From: Mugil cephalus
Taxonomy: Eukaryota; Chordata; Actinopteri; Mugiliformes; Mugilidae
Direction of reading: 5' to 3'
Assembly: GCF_022458985.1 (NCBI RefSeq)
Contig: NC_061786.1
Coordinates: forward strand, 17,924,974 to 17,988,973
Length of the DNA stretch: 64,000 nt
The notes under the pieces were generated by a model. It made no database searches, was not told where the DNA came from, and was given only the letters and a program-made list of their open reading frames with translations. Both the position numbers and the translations under genes were made by a program. Positions 46,001-59,186 of the stretch are shown piece by piece; position 1 is the stretch's first letter; every line of letters starts with the position of its first letter.

Positions 46001-47197
46001 TTTTTATTGATACATCTTCTCAGATGTTCAGTCTTTATGAACTTTTGTCCCCTTGTGTTCCTCCACCAGACGTTTTATAGTTTTGTATCTTTTAATCTCA
46101 CGTTTCTTGACTTCCCCCTTCAAATTTACCCTTTAAATAGTACTTGGGATTCATTTCTCGGGATAGAAATGACACAAGACGTGCATGTGCGTGTCTCTGT
46201 GCGCGTCGCTCTCTCTTCCCGTCTTTATGTGCGTGTGTGTGTGTGCGTGCGCGCGCTCCCGTTAAACATGCCAATTAAAGCAGACCAGACTAAAGCGCAG
46301 TTGTCATGTCTGTGTACAGTAGCAGCAGGAGTCCTTTAGAAACCAACGAGCCATCACTAACCCCGTTAACACCAGACCCTCCAGAGCCGCCACTCGCTCT
46401 ATAGGCCTGCTCCAATAACTTGTTCTCCGTTTAATGAAGGTCTGAATAGTCCAAGACTATCCCTTTTCACATGGTAAGACGTTAAGTGAATTTAAATGGG
46501 CATGCATGCCATACTAAAGACAATATATACATTATAATATATAATAACTTCGAAAATTCACTCAGAAAAGCATGCCATAATATAAAGCATGAGCAGGAGG
46601 TAGTTTTATTCATGTGTGTGTCTGTCTATGTATATATATATTATATATATATAATATTACTTGCGGTTTTGCTTCCTTACTTCTGATATTGTAGTTTTTA
46701 CCCCCTTGATATATTTATAATCCATCTCCCACTTTACAAATAAGTGTTAATCAAAACATCTGATTGCTTTATATAACTGGTAAAAAATAAAATGTTCTCA
46801 TCTTAACCAAGCAAAAACGAAGCAATGCAGGACAAGTGAAAACCTTTACTGAGTTCTTTAATATCGTGTTGTTAATACTACTGAGAATGTAATGTAACTT
46901 CTTGCATCACTTACTAAAAATCTAAGAAAATTACAGGCATATTGTAGGCTAAGAAAAGCTGGAGTGCATTAAAAACAGTCCTTTATATATATATATATAT
47001 ATATTATTGTGGTCAGTGAGCACCGCCTGCATGTTTGAAATGAAATGCTGTTATTTTGAGTCATTCCTAAAAGAATAATAAATAATAAAACATAACGCAT
47101 TCCCAGTAAAGTGGGGGAACTTTAGGAAACCCAATAGTCCACCGTGCAGCCAGTTCTCTCCAGCTACAGTGAATAGTGGGGTTCGTCTCTTTGCAGA

Positions 47198-47200
<3 letters not shown>

Positions 47201-47231
<31 letters not shown>
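47201..47231. repeat. A31 homopolymer
   Basis: Thirty-one A in the nkx2-1 to mbip interval. Confidence 0.9.
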
Positions 47232-47233
<2 letters not shown>

Positions 47234-47619
47234 CCTTGAATGTTGCAACACAATAAGCAATCAAGATCCCAAAGCCTAGACATTTGACAGCTTAATGAGT
47301 TCAGGCTGCAATCACTTTAAGAAAAGGCTTGGTCCATTTTAACCCGAGCTCGGTCTATAGGCTGTGAGCCGAGCTGAGAAAAGACACGGCTCGTCCATTT
47401 AACTCACAGCAAAGACGCACATAACTACAGGTTAATAACAACACAGGGTGGAGGTGGATGTAAATAGGTCCCGTATATTAGGACCTGTTGAGACTCGCGT
47501 GTTTTGTTCGGGAGCCGGTAGGAGGGGGTGATATTTGCCCCCCTAATGAAATATGTCATTACGAGGAATTCATGTGACACAAAAGGGGCGACAGTCAAAA
47601 ATTGCCCCACTGCTGTTCA

Positions 47620-48410
47620 GTAATTATATAGTTTGCCCTGGCAGCGCCTTCAGGCAGGTGGCTGGTCCATCATGCAAATGGCTTGGCTGTGCCGACATAA
47701 TTAGCCAGTGCGAGCCGCTTAAATTAACAATTAGCTAACATGCAATTCTGTTCACAACGCGGCAGTTCTCCTTTTTGGCCAATTGTCACTGTATGTTATT
47801 CCGGTGGCTGAATTGCTCAGTAGGATATAGCCTATGTGATTTTTTTTTTTTTTTTCCTTTTTCTTTAACTTGGTCAATTTACAGGCTAAATGAACGGAAA
47901 TCGACAGAACGGGGCTTATATGTATCCTAATCCCCAAAGCTGCACGGAGGCGCGTTTATGTTAAACACTCGGCCGTCAAAAAAAAAGCCCCCGCATCTCG
48001 GGGAGGGACGAGCAAGCTCAGTGCATGGGTGTCAGGTGTTGATAGTAAAATGGCAGTTTAACAGAAAACAGCGGCGTAAGTGAGAGTGAATCGGGCTCTG
48101 AGGCCACATGCTGCGCTCCGGCCAGCCCAAAGGGTTCTGCTTTTCTAACCTCTCCACTGATCCCCTTGCAGCCGGCGTCCTAAACACTATTGCCTTACCG
48201 CAGGCCAATCACGGCCCACCCACTCTCTCATTATTCCCCCTGCCCTCCGACATGACACGGGAACAAAGTACACATTAAGCAACATTAAACCCAGGGATGG
48301 GAGTAATCAGGAACCCGTTATCTCTTAATGAAGGAAAACACATGCGGAGCGATACACATAGCGGGTAATCAATAGAGGCGCCTGACAAAGGGAATCGGAG
48401 AGCCCACCCA
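47620..48410. promoter_or_regulatory. candidate enhancer block 8-9 kb downstream of nkx2-1
   Basis: Two dense parts (47620-47760 and 48110-48400) contain ATAATTAGCCAGTGCG, AACAATTAGC, GGCCAATCACGG, AGTAATCAGG, GTTATCTCTTAATG and GGGTAATCAATAG. Homeobox-, GATA- and CCAAT-type cores are concentrated with little simple repeat. Plausible long-range nkx2-1 elements. Confidence 0.35.
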
Positions 48411-51400
48411 AAAAAAAAAAAAAAAAAGGAAAAGGAAAATGCAAATCAATTAGAGTCGTTGTTTGCTTTGAAACCGTTCAGTCTATTTCCATTAATTACA
48501 TGTTCATTAAAAGTAATTCGTCTAGGCTACACAACAACAACAGTTGTCTCCCCCCCCCCTCCTTCTTTTTTCAAGGAGTGATGGACAAAACACTGGCCTG
48601 AGTCCAAGTCCCTTTTTTTTTAGCATTTAATCTCCCTCAGGCTAAAAGTTTAAGTCAAGCTGTCTAATATTTTCATCTGTTTGAGTAAAAACAGTCTGAA
48701 AGTTAATTTCAACTTCAACTTAATGCCTCCATTCTTATCCTTAAAACCCAGTTTGTGCATCACTCTTATTTACGCTCGCTCAGCTGCCTCCTTGCTTAGC
48801 AAAAAGTGTGTAAAATGTCATGTTCCATGCTCACGATCAGCTGCCTTATCTCCTTTTTACACAATCCCAATTGCTTTTACCAAAGGCCCACAACCTCTTG
48901 TTGGTTGCTATAGCATTTTCAAGCACCATTCTGTTAAATCCCAACCCCCACATAGTCCTGCTCTGCACACTTGTAATAAATTATCCTCAAGTGAAACGAC
49001 TAAAAAACGAGCCGGACCAAAGCTGGACAGGGCCACTTTACCGAATCACACCTCATAAACCTTTTCATTTTTATGTGACTTGACCCCCAAAGCTTTTTAT
49101 ACAGTCAATGCATGCGTCTGGGTCTTTCAGCGATGTTTGGTCTAAACCATGCCAACTCTATGGGCCTACTTGTTTGTCGCAGCTCTTATCAGCCTGCTGA
49201 TGACTGATGTTATGCAATCACATTTTGCAACAACAGTAGACAAAAATCTGTAGGCGTCTGGATGCATCTCATGCGGAGCCTCCTCCTTATCCTACAGCCT
49301 GAAGTGCAAACATATGGGCCTGGAACGCTGGTGAGAAGAGAGCTGATTTGTTGATTAATTAAACATGCCCCCGCCTCACCACCCCCTAAAAAAAAAAAAA
49401 AAAAAAAATGGCTCCCCTAAAAACACACGTTCACAACGCTGCACCACCAAGTTTAGCGGTGAACAAGTGGAAATCTGAATCAGCCTCTTTATTCTATGAG
49501 CCCCATCTTTGCCAAATTGAATGCAGATTGAAAATAATTTTTCAGCTCTTGACTTCGGCTATTCACGACTCTGAATTGGTTCCTGCCACTGTCACACTGC
49601 CACGCAAATGTAAATAAAAGCATTTAAGCATCGAGCGAGTCCTTCAAATTACTGCACGGCTGTGAGTTCAGGGATACAGGGATGCTGTCTGGTGTGCACG
49701 GAGGAATTCCAAATTACAGTCGCTGTAAATAAACTGTTTTACTGAAATGATCGTGGAATACTCTATTCATTGTTTGTGTTTTTTTAAATGAACCTATGCT
49801 ACAGTTCATATAATAATAATACTGATATGTGGTGAAAACTGGTGAGCACTGGTGCACAACTATGATTTTATTTAACATTTTATAGTTAAAAACCTTAATA
49901 TATGTGCATATCAATGTCTGAAGCAAACTCCCTTCGCGCTCACCTCTTCTAGTGGTTTCCCAGTGCAGGACCAGTGCCTGCTGTGTTTTGGCAGGAAATC
50001 AATACAGGGGGAAAATCTGTTCTAATCATCTGTACATTTACCATCACAATCAACAATCAAAGCCAAGACCTGAATCTTTATTTGTAGGCCTGAACTGCAC
50101 AATTTTCCCACTGTGAAAGGCAAGCTAAATTAGAACCCTTGGTTCCTGTTAGTAGCTCTTAATGGCTCTGATTTGTGAACTGCTAAATGAGGTTATGTAA
50201 ATTGATCCTGAATGTAGGCAGAGGCCCCCAGGTGACAGGTGCAGTCAGCTGAAGGTGGGGGGCAGGGATGGTGTCATGAAACGGGGAGTAATATGGCAAG
50301 ATGTATTTGTGGGGATTGCTGGCGGAATGATTTACAGAAGGAGGTACAGTGAATTATGTGGGAACGGAGTGAAAAGTAAAATACTCTTATTCTTAGTTAC
50401 ATGCTAAACTAATTTGTTAACGTTACATTATTATTTAATACTTTAAAGATTACACTTCCATGCAATGAGTAACAGTGGAGGAAAGAAGTAGTTGTATTCT
50501 TTATATTCAAAATTTGCACTACCTACTCCACTATAGTTGCAATAACAGTAATTATGAGTTCATAATAATTTAAATAGTGTAGAGTGGCCTTTGTGTTGGA
50601 CATATTCATGTATTTAAGAGCAGTTTCACCAGCCTAAAAGCAGAAAAATGTGATTTTAGATTAATAAACTAAAGTCGTCTTTATATCCACATTATGTTAC
50701 AACACATCACACTGCATCTTACATTGATGATGCTCTTAGATGATAAGACTAAACTATTCAGTATATAAACTTATTAAAAGTAGCTCCACTAAAACCATTT
50801 AAAACAACACAAAGACAGAGCTGTGCTTTTGATGCGGTTTACAAGATACATTACTTGCGCTATTGCCGCTTTGACAGAAGTAAACACTTTTTCCCACCGC
50901 TGCCAAATGCTGTTATGTACCTTGCAATTATTGTATTTATAGCAACATGTACTTTCAGCGACATCACTTTCCTTTATCATTTGTTTATTTACCACTATCC
51001 ATTACAAATAACCCATGTCTTGCTCAGTATATTCGGTGCTGGCAGACGGTCATGATTCAGACGAGCCTCCATAGTTCTGACTGAGGATGTAATAACAAGG
51101 GAACTATCAACATACACCCTCTTAGGGAAATACTGCTGAGTGATTGGAGCACTCTGACTCACTGCACTTCACTTCAGCCATTTAGACGCTGCTGGTTACT
51201 GTCTCGGCTGTGTAGAGGACAACGTAGGAGGACCAAGCTGTCAGTGTTAACTTGGTCATTCCTGACCTCAAATATCAGATGACCAGTCAGAGCTGTATGA
51301 GAATAAAAAAAAAAATAATAGGGAGAGACAGAACGTTAATTTACAGCTTGTCTACACCAACATAAAATGATGTATTTCTGTCCACCAAATAATGAAAGCC

Positions 51401-51730
51401 CTTCTCTTTGCTCTGTTTTGTTCTCCACCATCTCCAGAGAGCCAGTCACTTTGTCTGCCTGCTACTTGGTGCCAAGCAGGCAGCGCAGAAAGCTTTACCT
51501 GAAAACAGCTGCCAGCTGCTGCTACAAACATCACTGATGAGAAAAAGAACCAAAACTGGGAAGTTGTAGGATCAACAACAACGAGCTGAAGGACGAGGAG
51601 CTGCTGAGACGTTTTCCAGTTCTCTGTACTAAGATTTAAAATATTGGATTCTTTGTTTATGAGCTCGAACTAAAAGCCTGAAAGGAAAAGAAGCTTAACA
51701 ATGACATTAAGTGGCCAAAGGGTTTAAAAG
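48411..51730. other. nkx2-1 to mbip interval, middle
   Basis: Non-coding, AT-rich. Includes A-runs near 48411-48427 and 49387-49408 and a weak fish dispersed-repeat trace near 50475-50560. No gene recognised. Confidence 0.45.
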
Positions 51731-52026
51731 CACAGGTCTTCAACAGGGGGTCCGTGACCCCTAGGGGGTCTGCTGAGGTACTGCAGGGGGAGGTCGCAAA
51801 ATCTTTGGTTGATTAGACATTTTTTATACATATTTTTTAGTCCTCGGGTAAAATAATAAAAAATAATGTTTGAACCTGTTCATTATTTGATTAGCTTAAT
51901 ATTGTATGCAAAATGATAATATTCATGTATATTTAGGTCGAGTTTAATACAGAACACAGATAGTAGGTAGGGGGTTCCTAATTAATCTCTCCATCAGTTT
52001 GGCCTGAAAAACGTTCAAGACCCCTG
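51731..52026. mobile_element. small hAT-like non-autonomous DNA transposon
   Basis: A 296-bp unit with imperfect 14-bp terminal inverted repeats: CACAGGTCTTCAAC at 51731-51744 and, reversed, CAGGGGTCTTGAAC at 52013-52026. Flanks TTTAAAAG and CTTTAAAC partly match, as an eroded 8-bp target duplication would. The interior is AT-rich and non-coding. Terminal-repeat type and size fit a hAT-derived miniature element. Confidence 0.55.
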
Positions 52027-55000
52027 CTTTAAACATTTATACAGTGAAGATAATTGACGAGTTAGATGAATAAACAAACATCTTGTGTACCGAGGGGTTT
52101 CTTCTTTCACAGGCTATAGTGATATAGTGACTACTCTGTTGATTAACATGCTTATAAAATCATATTATTTGTAACAGACCACATATTCATATTTTCTGAT
52201 GCTAATGCTCCAGAGTCTCTACCAATGACAAAATGAGCGTCTGCTTTTGTGTGATTTTTGCTAGTTGTCAGACGTGTTACGTGGTCTCAAAAACATAAGC
52301 TACAGAAAACCAAAGGCAGGAATAATGAAAAACCATCTGAAAATAGGTCAGGCACGAGACCTCTTGAATTGCCCCATACCTGCAAACGAACCTGTATTAG
52401 GCTGATTAAGCGATTGCACACGGAAGGGCTCGAGAGCTGGTAGACTTGCATCTTCCTCTTGCTGATTGGAAATGTGGCAGGAACAGCAGTATGCGGCGGT
52501 AAAAGCCAGTTAATAACTTTATGAGGATCCTAAGCACTTTGTCCATATCATTAATGCTCTCCACAGTCAGAAGTGGTTTAAAGCAATAACCTACCCTGCC
52601 TACCCTTGTGGCTAACTTTCAGCAGAGGCTGCACCGCGGAGGAGAGTGGTATTTTCCTCATCACGTTGACTCACCGAGAGTTTGGTGGAGCTGGGTTTGC
52701 GTCTGTGTTAAAACAGCAAAAACACAAAAGACATTTTGTTTTCTGTGCAGCTTTGGACAGTGTTGTGTTTAGACATGCTAAATCTCTGCTAGTTTTCTGT
52801 AAATTTTGCCAGTGAACAGAACTTTAAGTCGACATTATGTTCCATTTTCTTCACTAAATACATTTTAATATCTTGTTTAAATTCCAAATTTGAAGCCACT
52901 GCGACGAGTATATCAGAAATTGATCCTTTTTTATGGACAATTCAACACTTTCTAAGTCTTTTCTCCTCTTCGATACTTTGCCCAACAACTAAATATCACA
53001 CAACTATGGTGTTGTCTCAATCCTTGAGCAAAACAGACTTTGAGATGACCCTCACCACACATAGACTCACTAACCCGTATGCAGCTTAGCAATGCCACTG
53101 TTTGCCTTCTTCAACTTGGTCAGTCTGACACAATAATCAGATAACGTCTCCTCTTCTGATTGCACACAAGCACTTTTTTATTTGCCAAGCCAAGGTTGGA
53201 AAAACTGTGGAACCGTCAGACACTTCTGTAACAGCAATACAATACTCCTGTCTGTGGCTTCAAGTCAAGTGATTGATGTATTTTCTGTGGCGGTCTAAAA
53301 GTGACGTTGCCAGTAAACGACTAAGCCTTTGCTTTACCAGTCTTCAATAAATAAAGTCAGACAAATGGATGAACTCTTTTCTTAGACATTGACCGTATAT
53401 GATCTTTAAATCATAAAGATTTCCATTCAGACTTTCTGTAATACTGGACGAAGGGTCCCTTATTTCCCTTTGCTTCAATTTATGAAATCAATGTGGTAAG
53501 TTAATCCACATTTAATAAAGCCAAGAATTCAAAGAAACAAATAGAATAACTTTGTAGCATCGAATTAAAGTTAGAAAATTACCCTACACATTAGTTTCCC
53601 CATGAGTTACAGCAACTAGTGTGGATAAAAAGTGTACAACACCACTGACTTCAGTGAAACACACCACTACGCTGAATACAATTCCTACTTTGAAGATTGT
53701 ACATGTAAATGAACTAAACATATAGAACATTTGCAATGCAAATAATTTGCTTTTATGTGAAATGTGAAAAATATCCTGAACAATGATATGAAGACGACCT
53801 TAAACTTGCTAAACGTTAGCATCATCAACGTTAGCATTTTAGTCTCAAAGGCCCAGGATGGTTGTCGTGTCAATTTCTGCAAATATGACAGTTTCTTCTA
53901 CTTTTATATATTTCCTTGTAAAGGCAGCGGTTCCGCGTAATCAGCTCTGCCCCAAGCCCACAAGAAAGGAACGCATTTAATTATTCGTCCGTCAGTAAAA
54001 CGAGACAAAACCTTCCCCACTGCAATCCACTTGGCTCCCTACATTGTGCTCCCTCTTTCTCCTGACCCTCCCGTCTGGCCTTTACTCTGTCTCATGCTCT
54101 GTCAACATCATCTGCCACTGTGGAGCAGACAGGCTCAAAAGCGAACCTTTTTATTTTCCTGCAGGTGGCTGATGTGACTGAGGCAAGAGGCAGCAACAAT
54201 CCCTCTTCACTCGCTTCCCTCAACCACCAGCACCACCTTGTTTCCTGTATAACACAAACTCCCGCTCCTTGCCAAGAAGGCGTTCTTGTGCACTAAAGAA
54301 AAAAAAAATAAAAGTACAGTTAAGTCGCAAGGAGGACCACTAAGGAATCTTGGTAACACTATACAATTATCAGTAACTCACAGGATACGTTTTTACTCGC
54401 CTAAAATGTAAATATACATGTTTTTATAAAGGATATGCTGTTACAGGCATGTACTAACATTTAATAGCTGTATGCACAAGTTATAATTCAGACTGCAAAC
54501 TGAAAACATTTGTTATTAATATATGAAATATTCTGTGAAACATTCTCATTTTATTAGTTTGGAGATTTTCATTTATGTTAAATTTTAAGGTGCATTCAGG
54601 TGCATTTTTCAGTGGTGCAAAGCAACCGATTACATTTACTCAGATATTGTACAATTTAGTACCATTTACTTATTGTTCTGTAAACTTGGTGCCTACTTAT
54701 ACTATTAAGATTTAACAGAATTTTATGACAATGACAATGATGAAACTCTGCTGCTTGTTCTTTTTTATATTGTAGAAAGTAAAATGTAAGGTAAGATTTA
54801 AAAAGTTACATGTGACCAAAATGTAAAATATCAAGCTGACGTATCATTTTTTTTATGGCTCATATTAATACCTTAAATCACAGTGCTTTGTGGTTAAAAA
54901 GAAAAAAATAAATAAATAAATCACAGCACTTGAGTCTGGAGCCGGGCACATTAAATGAGCAGTTTTTTAATTTCTGAGCTCCTTGCTGTGTGGGAACATT

Positions 55001-56500
55001 CAGCAATGGCTCAGCGTGTCAAACCATGTCAAGTGTTACAGTTCCTTTCCTGTTTTGGGGGGAAAAAAATATCACCCCAGAGATGAATTAAACTAAAAAG
55101 GCTTGTCTTCAGACCCCTTCCTAAAATGATTAACCCTTCTAAAGAGCATTATTGAGTTCTGAGTGGTTGTGCCTTCTCTTTGCCTGTAATTGTTCTTTTT
55201 CTGTTGTTGCCTTCATCAGTCTCTCTCCTCATTATATGAAAAGAAGGGAAAAATGTCTGAATAGAAGAGGGAGATTTTCCCACAGTCACTCAACACAGAA
55301 AAATACGCCATTGTGGCCAGGTTCCCATCCCAGTGCCCTGCTGCACGGTCCACCGTGGTCAGAGGGACAATGTTCTTATAATTGAGTGACCATTCTTTCC
55401 CCTGTTTGAAAAGTATGTGATGGAGAATACAGTTAAATGCAGCTCCAAATCCCACATTTGAGTCAAATCAACGGGTAGCCGAGTCTGATTGTTTCTTATT
55501 TGACTGCAGACATAAATCAGACTGGAGGTCCTGAACAACAGCTCAGACACTTGATTCATTATGCAGTTGATGCAGATATACGCGTAATTCTGCTCACTTT
55601 AGCGCATCCAGGAGATAATTAGATGATTTTCTTCTCTGTGCATCATTTATCTTCTATTTCAGCAGTTACTAAATGACTGAGTCTTAGTTAGAGCCATGTG
55701 TGCAAGTATGATGTGAAATTAAATACTGGTAAAATTACCTGCAATAATCTCAGTAATTTAAGTGAAACCAAAGCAATGTTTTACACACATGCACATTGTT
55801 TTAGAATCATGCAATTATTATATAAAAAAAAAGATTTTAAAAAATGTAATTAAATAAACATTCAGTGCAAATCTAAATATAAATATAAAAGATGAAAGCA
55901 AAAATAAAAGTGTCAGAAATGGGGTACACCTTTTATAATCTATAGCAATGGTTGATAAGATTTTTCACATAAATCATATGGTTATTGTTGTTGTTGTAAA
56001 TATACCAACACTGCAACACTGAAACGCTTCTTACCTGCAGGACAAAACATGATGCACAAGGATTGTTGGATGCAATTCAATTCTGCCACTGTGCTTTTAT
56101 TTGACTCTTCTTTTATCATATTATAGAATATTTACACTTAACCAGTGTATTGTTTCTCCTCCTTGTTTAAATCTATCATTATAAGGGTAAGAAATGACTG
56201 AATCAACACTCATACACAAACAGAATCTGAACAAACTATGACAAAGGTGGGATTTATTACAGCGCAGCTATTAGACAGCATTAATTAAACTCATTCAAAT
56301 AAATCAAATAAAGATAAGAGAATACGTTTTACTATGAACCTTTTTTTTTTTAAAAAAAAAGAAGAAAAAAAATCACCAGATTGAGCCAAATATAGACCCA
56401 CTCTTGCACAGCCTGCTCCAGAGTGCAGCTCAATTATTAGTAAATCACATTATTGTCGATGTGATCACAAAAAAAGAAAATCAGGAGTAATCTACTCTGA
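52027..56500. other. nkx2-1 to mbip interval, right part
   Basis: Non-coding AT-rich DNA with a weak fish dispersed-repeat trace near 54615-54760 (ATTTACTCAGATATTGTAC). No gene or clear regulatory block recognised. Confidence 0.45.
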
Positions 56501-56518
56501 ATAGTAGGCTGCCTTCAC

Positions 56519-56530
56519 TGCGCATGCGCA
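56519..56530 (+). promoter_or_regulatory. perfect NRF1 site in mbip promoter
   Basis: TGCGCATGCGCA, the palindromic NRF1 consensus, 54 bp upstream of the mbip start codon. NRF1 sites near the start are typical of ubiquitously expressed TATA-less promoters. Confidence 0.65.
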
Positions 56531-56545
56531 GCCGCTGTGTTCCAG

Positions 56546-56550
56546 CCAAT
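56546..56550 (+). promoter_or_regulatory. CCAAT box in mbip promoter
   Basis: CCAAT within GCCAATCAG, a strong NF-Y type context, 34 bp upstream of the start codon and 16 bp past the NRF1 site. Transcription probably starts close by, giving a very short 5' UTR. Confidence 0.5.
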
Positions 56551-56583
56551 CAGAGGACAGGATTCTGCGCTCGTTGAACAGCA

Positions 56584-56703
56584 ATGGCGGAGACAATGAA
56601 GCTAAGTGGAAACCATGCTCCTCCCGATGAATCCAGTAAAATGTCCAGCTACAGGGGCTGCGTGGATGTGATACTGAAGCTGCTAGCAGACTTCGGGAAA
56701 GAG
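56584..56703 (+). CDS. mbip: mbip exon 1
   Basis: 40 codons, MAETMKLSG to LADFGKE. The weak donor GAG|GTTGGT is required because the frame stops shortly after. The start context GCAATGG is good. Confidence 0.85.
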
Positions 56704-59145
56704 GTTGGTTTGGATTGTTGAAGCTGCTCAGCTCAGTCCGCGTTGGTCGGTTGCTACATGCTAATGTTGTTGAGGATGTTTTTAGCAACCTGCTTGCATT
56801 AGCATGGCTGCTCCGCCGAAACATACTCTTCATTCATTCAGATAACTCAACATCCAGGCGGTGTTTTTGGCAAGCAGGTTGTAGGAAAGTGACCGTGTTT
56901 GGGTTTCAGACAGGCTTAAACGACTCTTTTTTTTAAATTATTTTAAACGTGTGTTGGCTTTAATGGGTCTAGTAGCCACTTAGCAATTATTATTCCCCTA
57001 AACATAGCTCATTTTAAGCTCCTATGTTGCAACCTGTGACTACTTGGATGTGATTCCGTACACACGGCACCGTGGTAAAGCACAAATAATCTATACAGTA
57101 GATGAAACACCTGAGTACTGTCACAGTTTACAATCTTTTTCTACTTTGTTAGAATACATACATTCATCTCCTTATACTTGCTCCATCTTCTCATATATAG
57201 TTGCATGACAGTGGCATCAGTGACACATCTTCACTTCCAAGTAACAACTACTTAGCTTATCAATGTCTCATGATAAATTATGTATAACTGATAATAATGA
57301 TGAGCTACCTTTTTAAGTAATGAAGGTTTTTTTTTTTTGAACAACAGCTATGATATTTAGTACTAAACATTAAACATTATTAGATCAGCATGTTAGTTTT
57401 TAATTTCCACTAAAAGTCTTATTAGATTACAGTTTACAATCTAACCAGAATAGCAAATAAAAGGTATAAGTAGAGCTGATATCATCCGTAGCTTTGATGA
57501 TTAATTGGAATGATTAATCCCAACTAATTATTAATGTAGTTCCTTATTTTAATTAAATTCTCCTGCATTTACCAAGGGTAATTTGTCCATTGTGATGACA
57601 GTGTTTATGTTAAATGCTGATTCTGATTTCTGATCATGTCTAAAGCAGTGACACATCATTTTGTTTGTGTGTTCTGAAACGAAGCTGAAATTAGGTGACG
57701 CTGCTTTGAGAATAGAAGTCAACCCCAGTGCTGTGAATCTCCCATCATCTCCACCTGCTCACGTTTACAGCTGTTTACAGGAGCATATCACTAAACTACA
57801 GGTAGATATTTATGTATTTCTGACAAGACTTTTATTTCTTAAGTTATTTTAGAAATAAATCTGAATTGTGGGCTGTGCCATTGTTATTTTTCCATGTATA
57901 ATGATAAGTATACAAGTCTTTAATTAAAAAAATCTATATATACTAACATAGTCTCTGTTGATATAGGCTGTTTCAGAAAGCTTAAAGACACTGATGGATG
58001 CTGATGCCTCATCCACAAAGGACAACACATCAGATGACTCCGTCACCTCATCCACGGTTAAAGAGCAGACAGCTGCACCGTCTGAGCACCATCCACACAG
58101 CTCAGAGGCTGCAGAGAGCAAGACGGCAGCCGATGACGTCATGGTTCAAATTAGAGCTGGGAAGTCAGAGGTTGGTCTCCGTCAGCAGATCTGTCAGCTG
58201 TTCTGGCAGTGACATTTTAGAGCCCTCTTTACACTCTGTCAAGCAAATGAATAATCATAAGTAATTGCTCCCGAGGATGCGCGCATGACGTGCCGCGGTG
58301 AAGCAAACGCTTGATGGAGACCTGATAAGCCGAGTTCGACAGAGAATAAGGGGTCCTTTAGTGCTGTGGTGGGGTAGAAGAGACCACATTGCTGGAGGGT
58401 TTTGAGAGAGGGCCAGGTCCTTGATGGATTATGAAGTGGATGCTCATTACTCTGAGATTGCATGTGGATGAAGGACAAGAGGCCCCATTCTGTTGTGCAT
58501 TTATTTTGGTAGCCAAGCAAACAGTATTCATATTCTATCATGTGATGATGGCAAGCAATTCAACTTTTTTTTTTTTTTTGGGCTACCTGAAATAATTTCC
58601 TTCTCTGCATTTCTCATTCCATGTAATGTAAATTGCTGCACCGTGTTTGCCCCCCCCCGATCATTAACATTGAGTAGGCAAAACACATTGCGTTCTTGAC
58701 ACCTATCAATAGCTCATCATCCCATTGTGTCTTATTATCTGTGTTGTGTCTTCACTGTGACCCCAGATTGAGCGAAGAATATCTGCATTTATGGAACGCA
58801 AGCAGATGGAGATCAATGAAAACAATGTGCGCGAGTTTTGCAACGTGATCGACTGCAATCAGGGTGAGAATGGGAGAGAGGTTGGGGGGCAGGGTGGAGA
58901 GGGAGCCTGCACACAGATTGCCAATGTTTGGGAGAGAGCTGATTTCCACAGGCGAGAGGTCAGGCTGAACTGCTCCAAGAGTGGGACTGAAGTAGCTAAC
59001 ACTCTCGGGCCTCAAAACACAACCCGCTTAGTCCAGAAAAACATGAGACAGAGGAGCGTTTTTAAATTCAAAGCCTGTGTGAGACACCAGTAAGAGAAAT
59101 CAGGACTAGTTGTAATTCAAGTGTGTGTCTGTGCGCATGTGTGTG

Positions 59146-59186
<41 letters not shown>

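Larger units (their letters stand above)
40846..47619. other. nkx2-1 to mbip interval, left half
   Basis: Gene-free and AT-rich, with A/T runs, a TG38 microsatellite (43003-43078), a perfect 15-bp inverted repeat (42821-42855), a 14-bp palindrome (43512-43525) and an A31 run (47201-47231). Short frames have no homology. It probably includes nkx2-1 long-range regulation. Confidence 0.5.

Noticed and set aside
58864-59093. Open frame continuing from mbip exon 4 into the intron
   Set aside because: The donor GTGAGA and the matching downstream exon at 59254 show this is intron; residues do not match MBIP.
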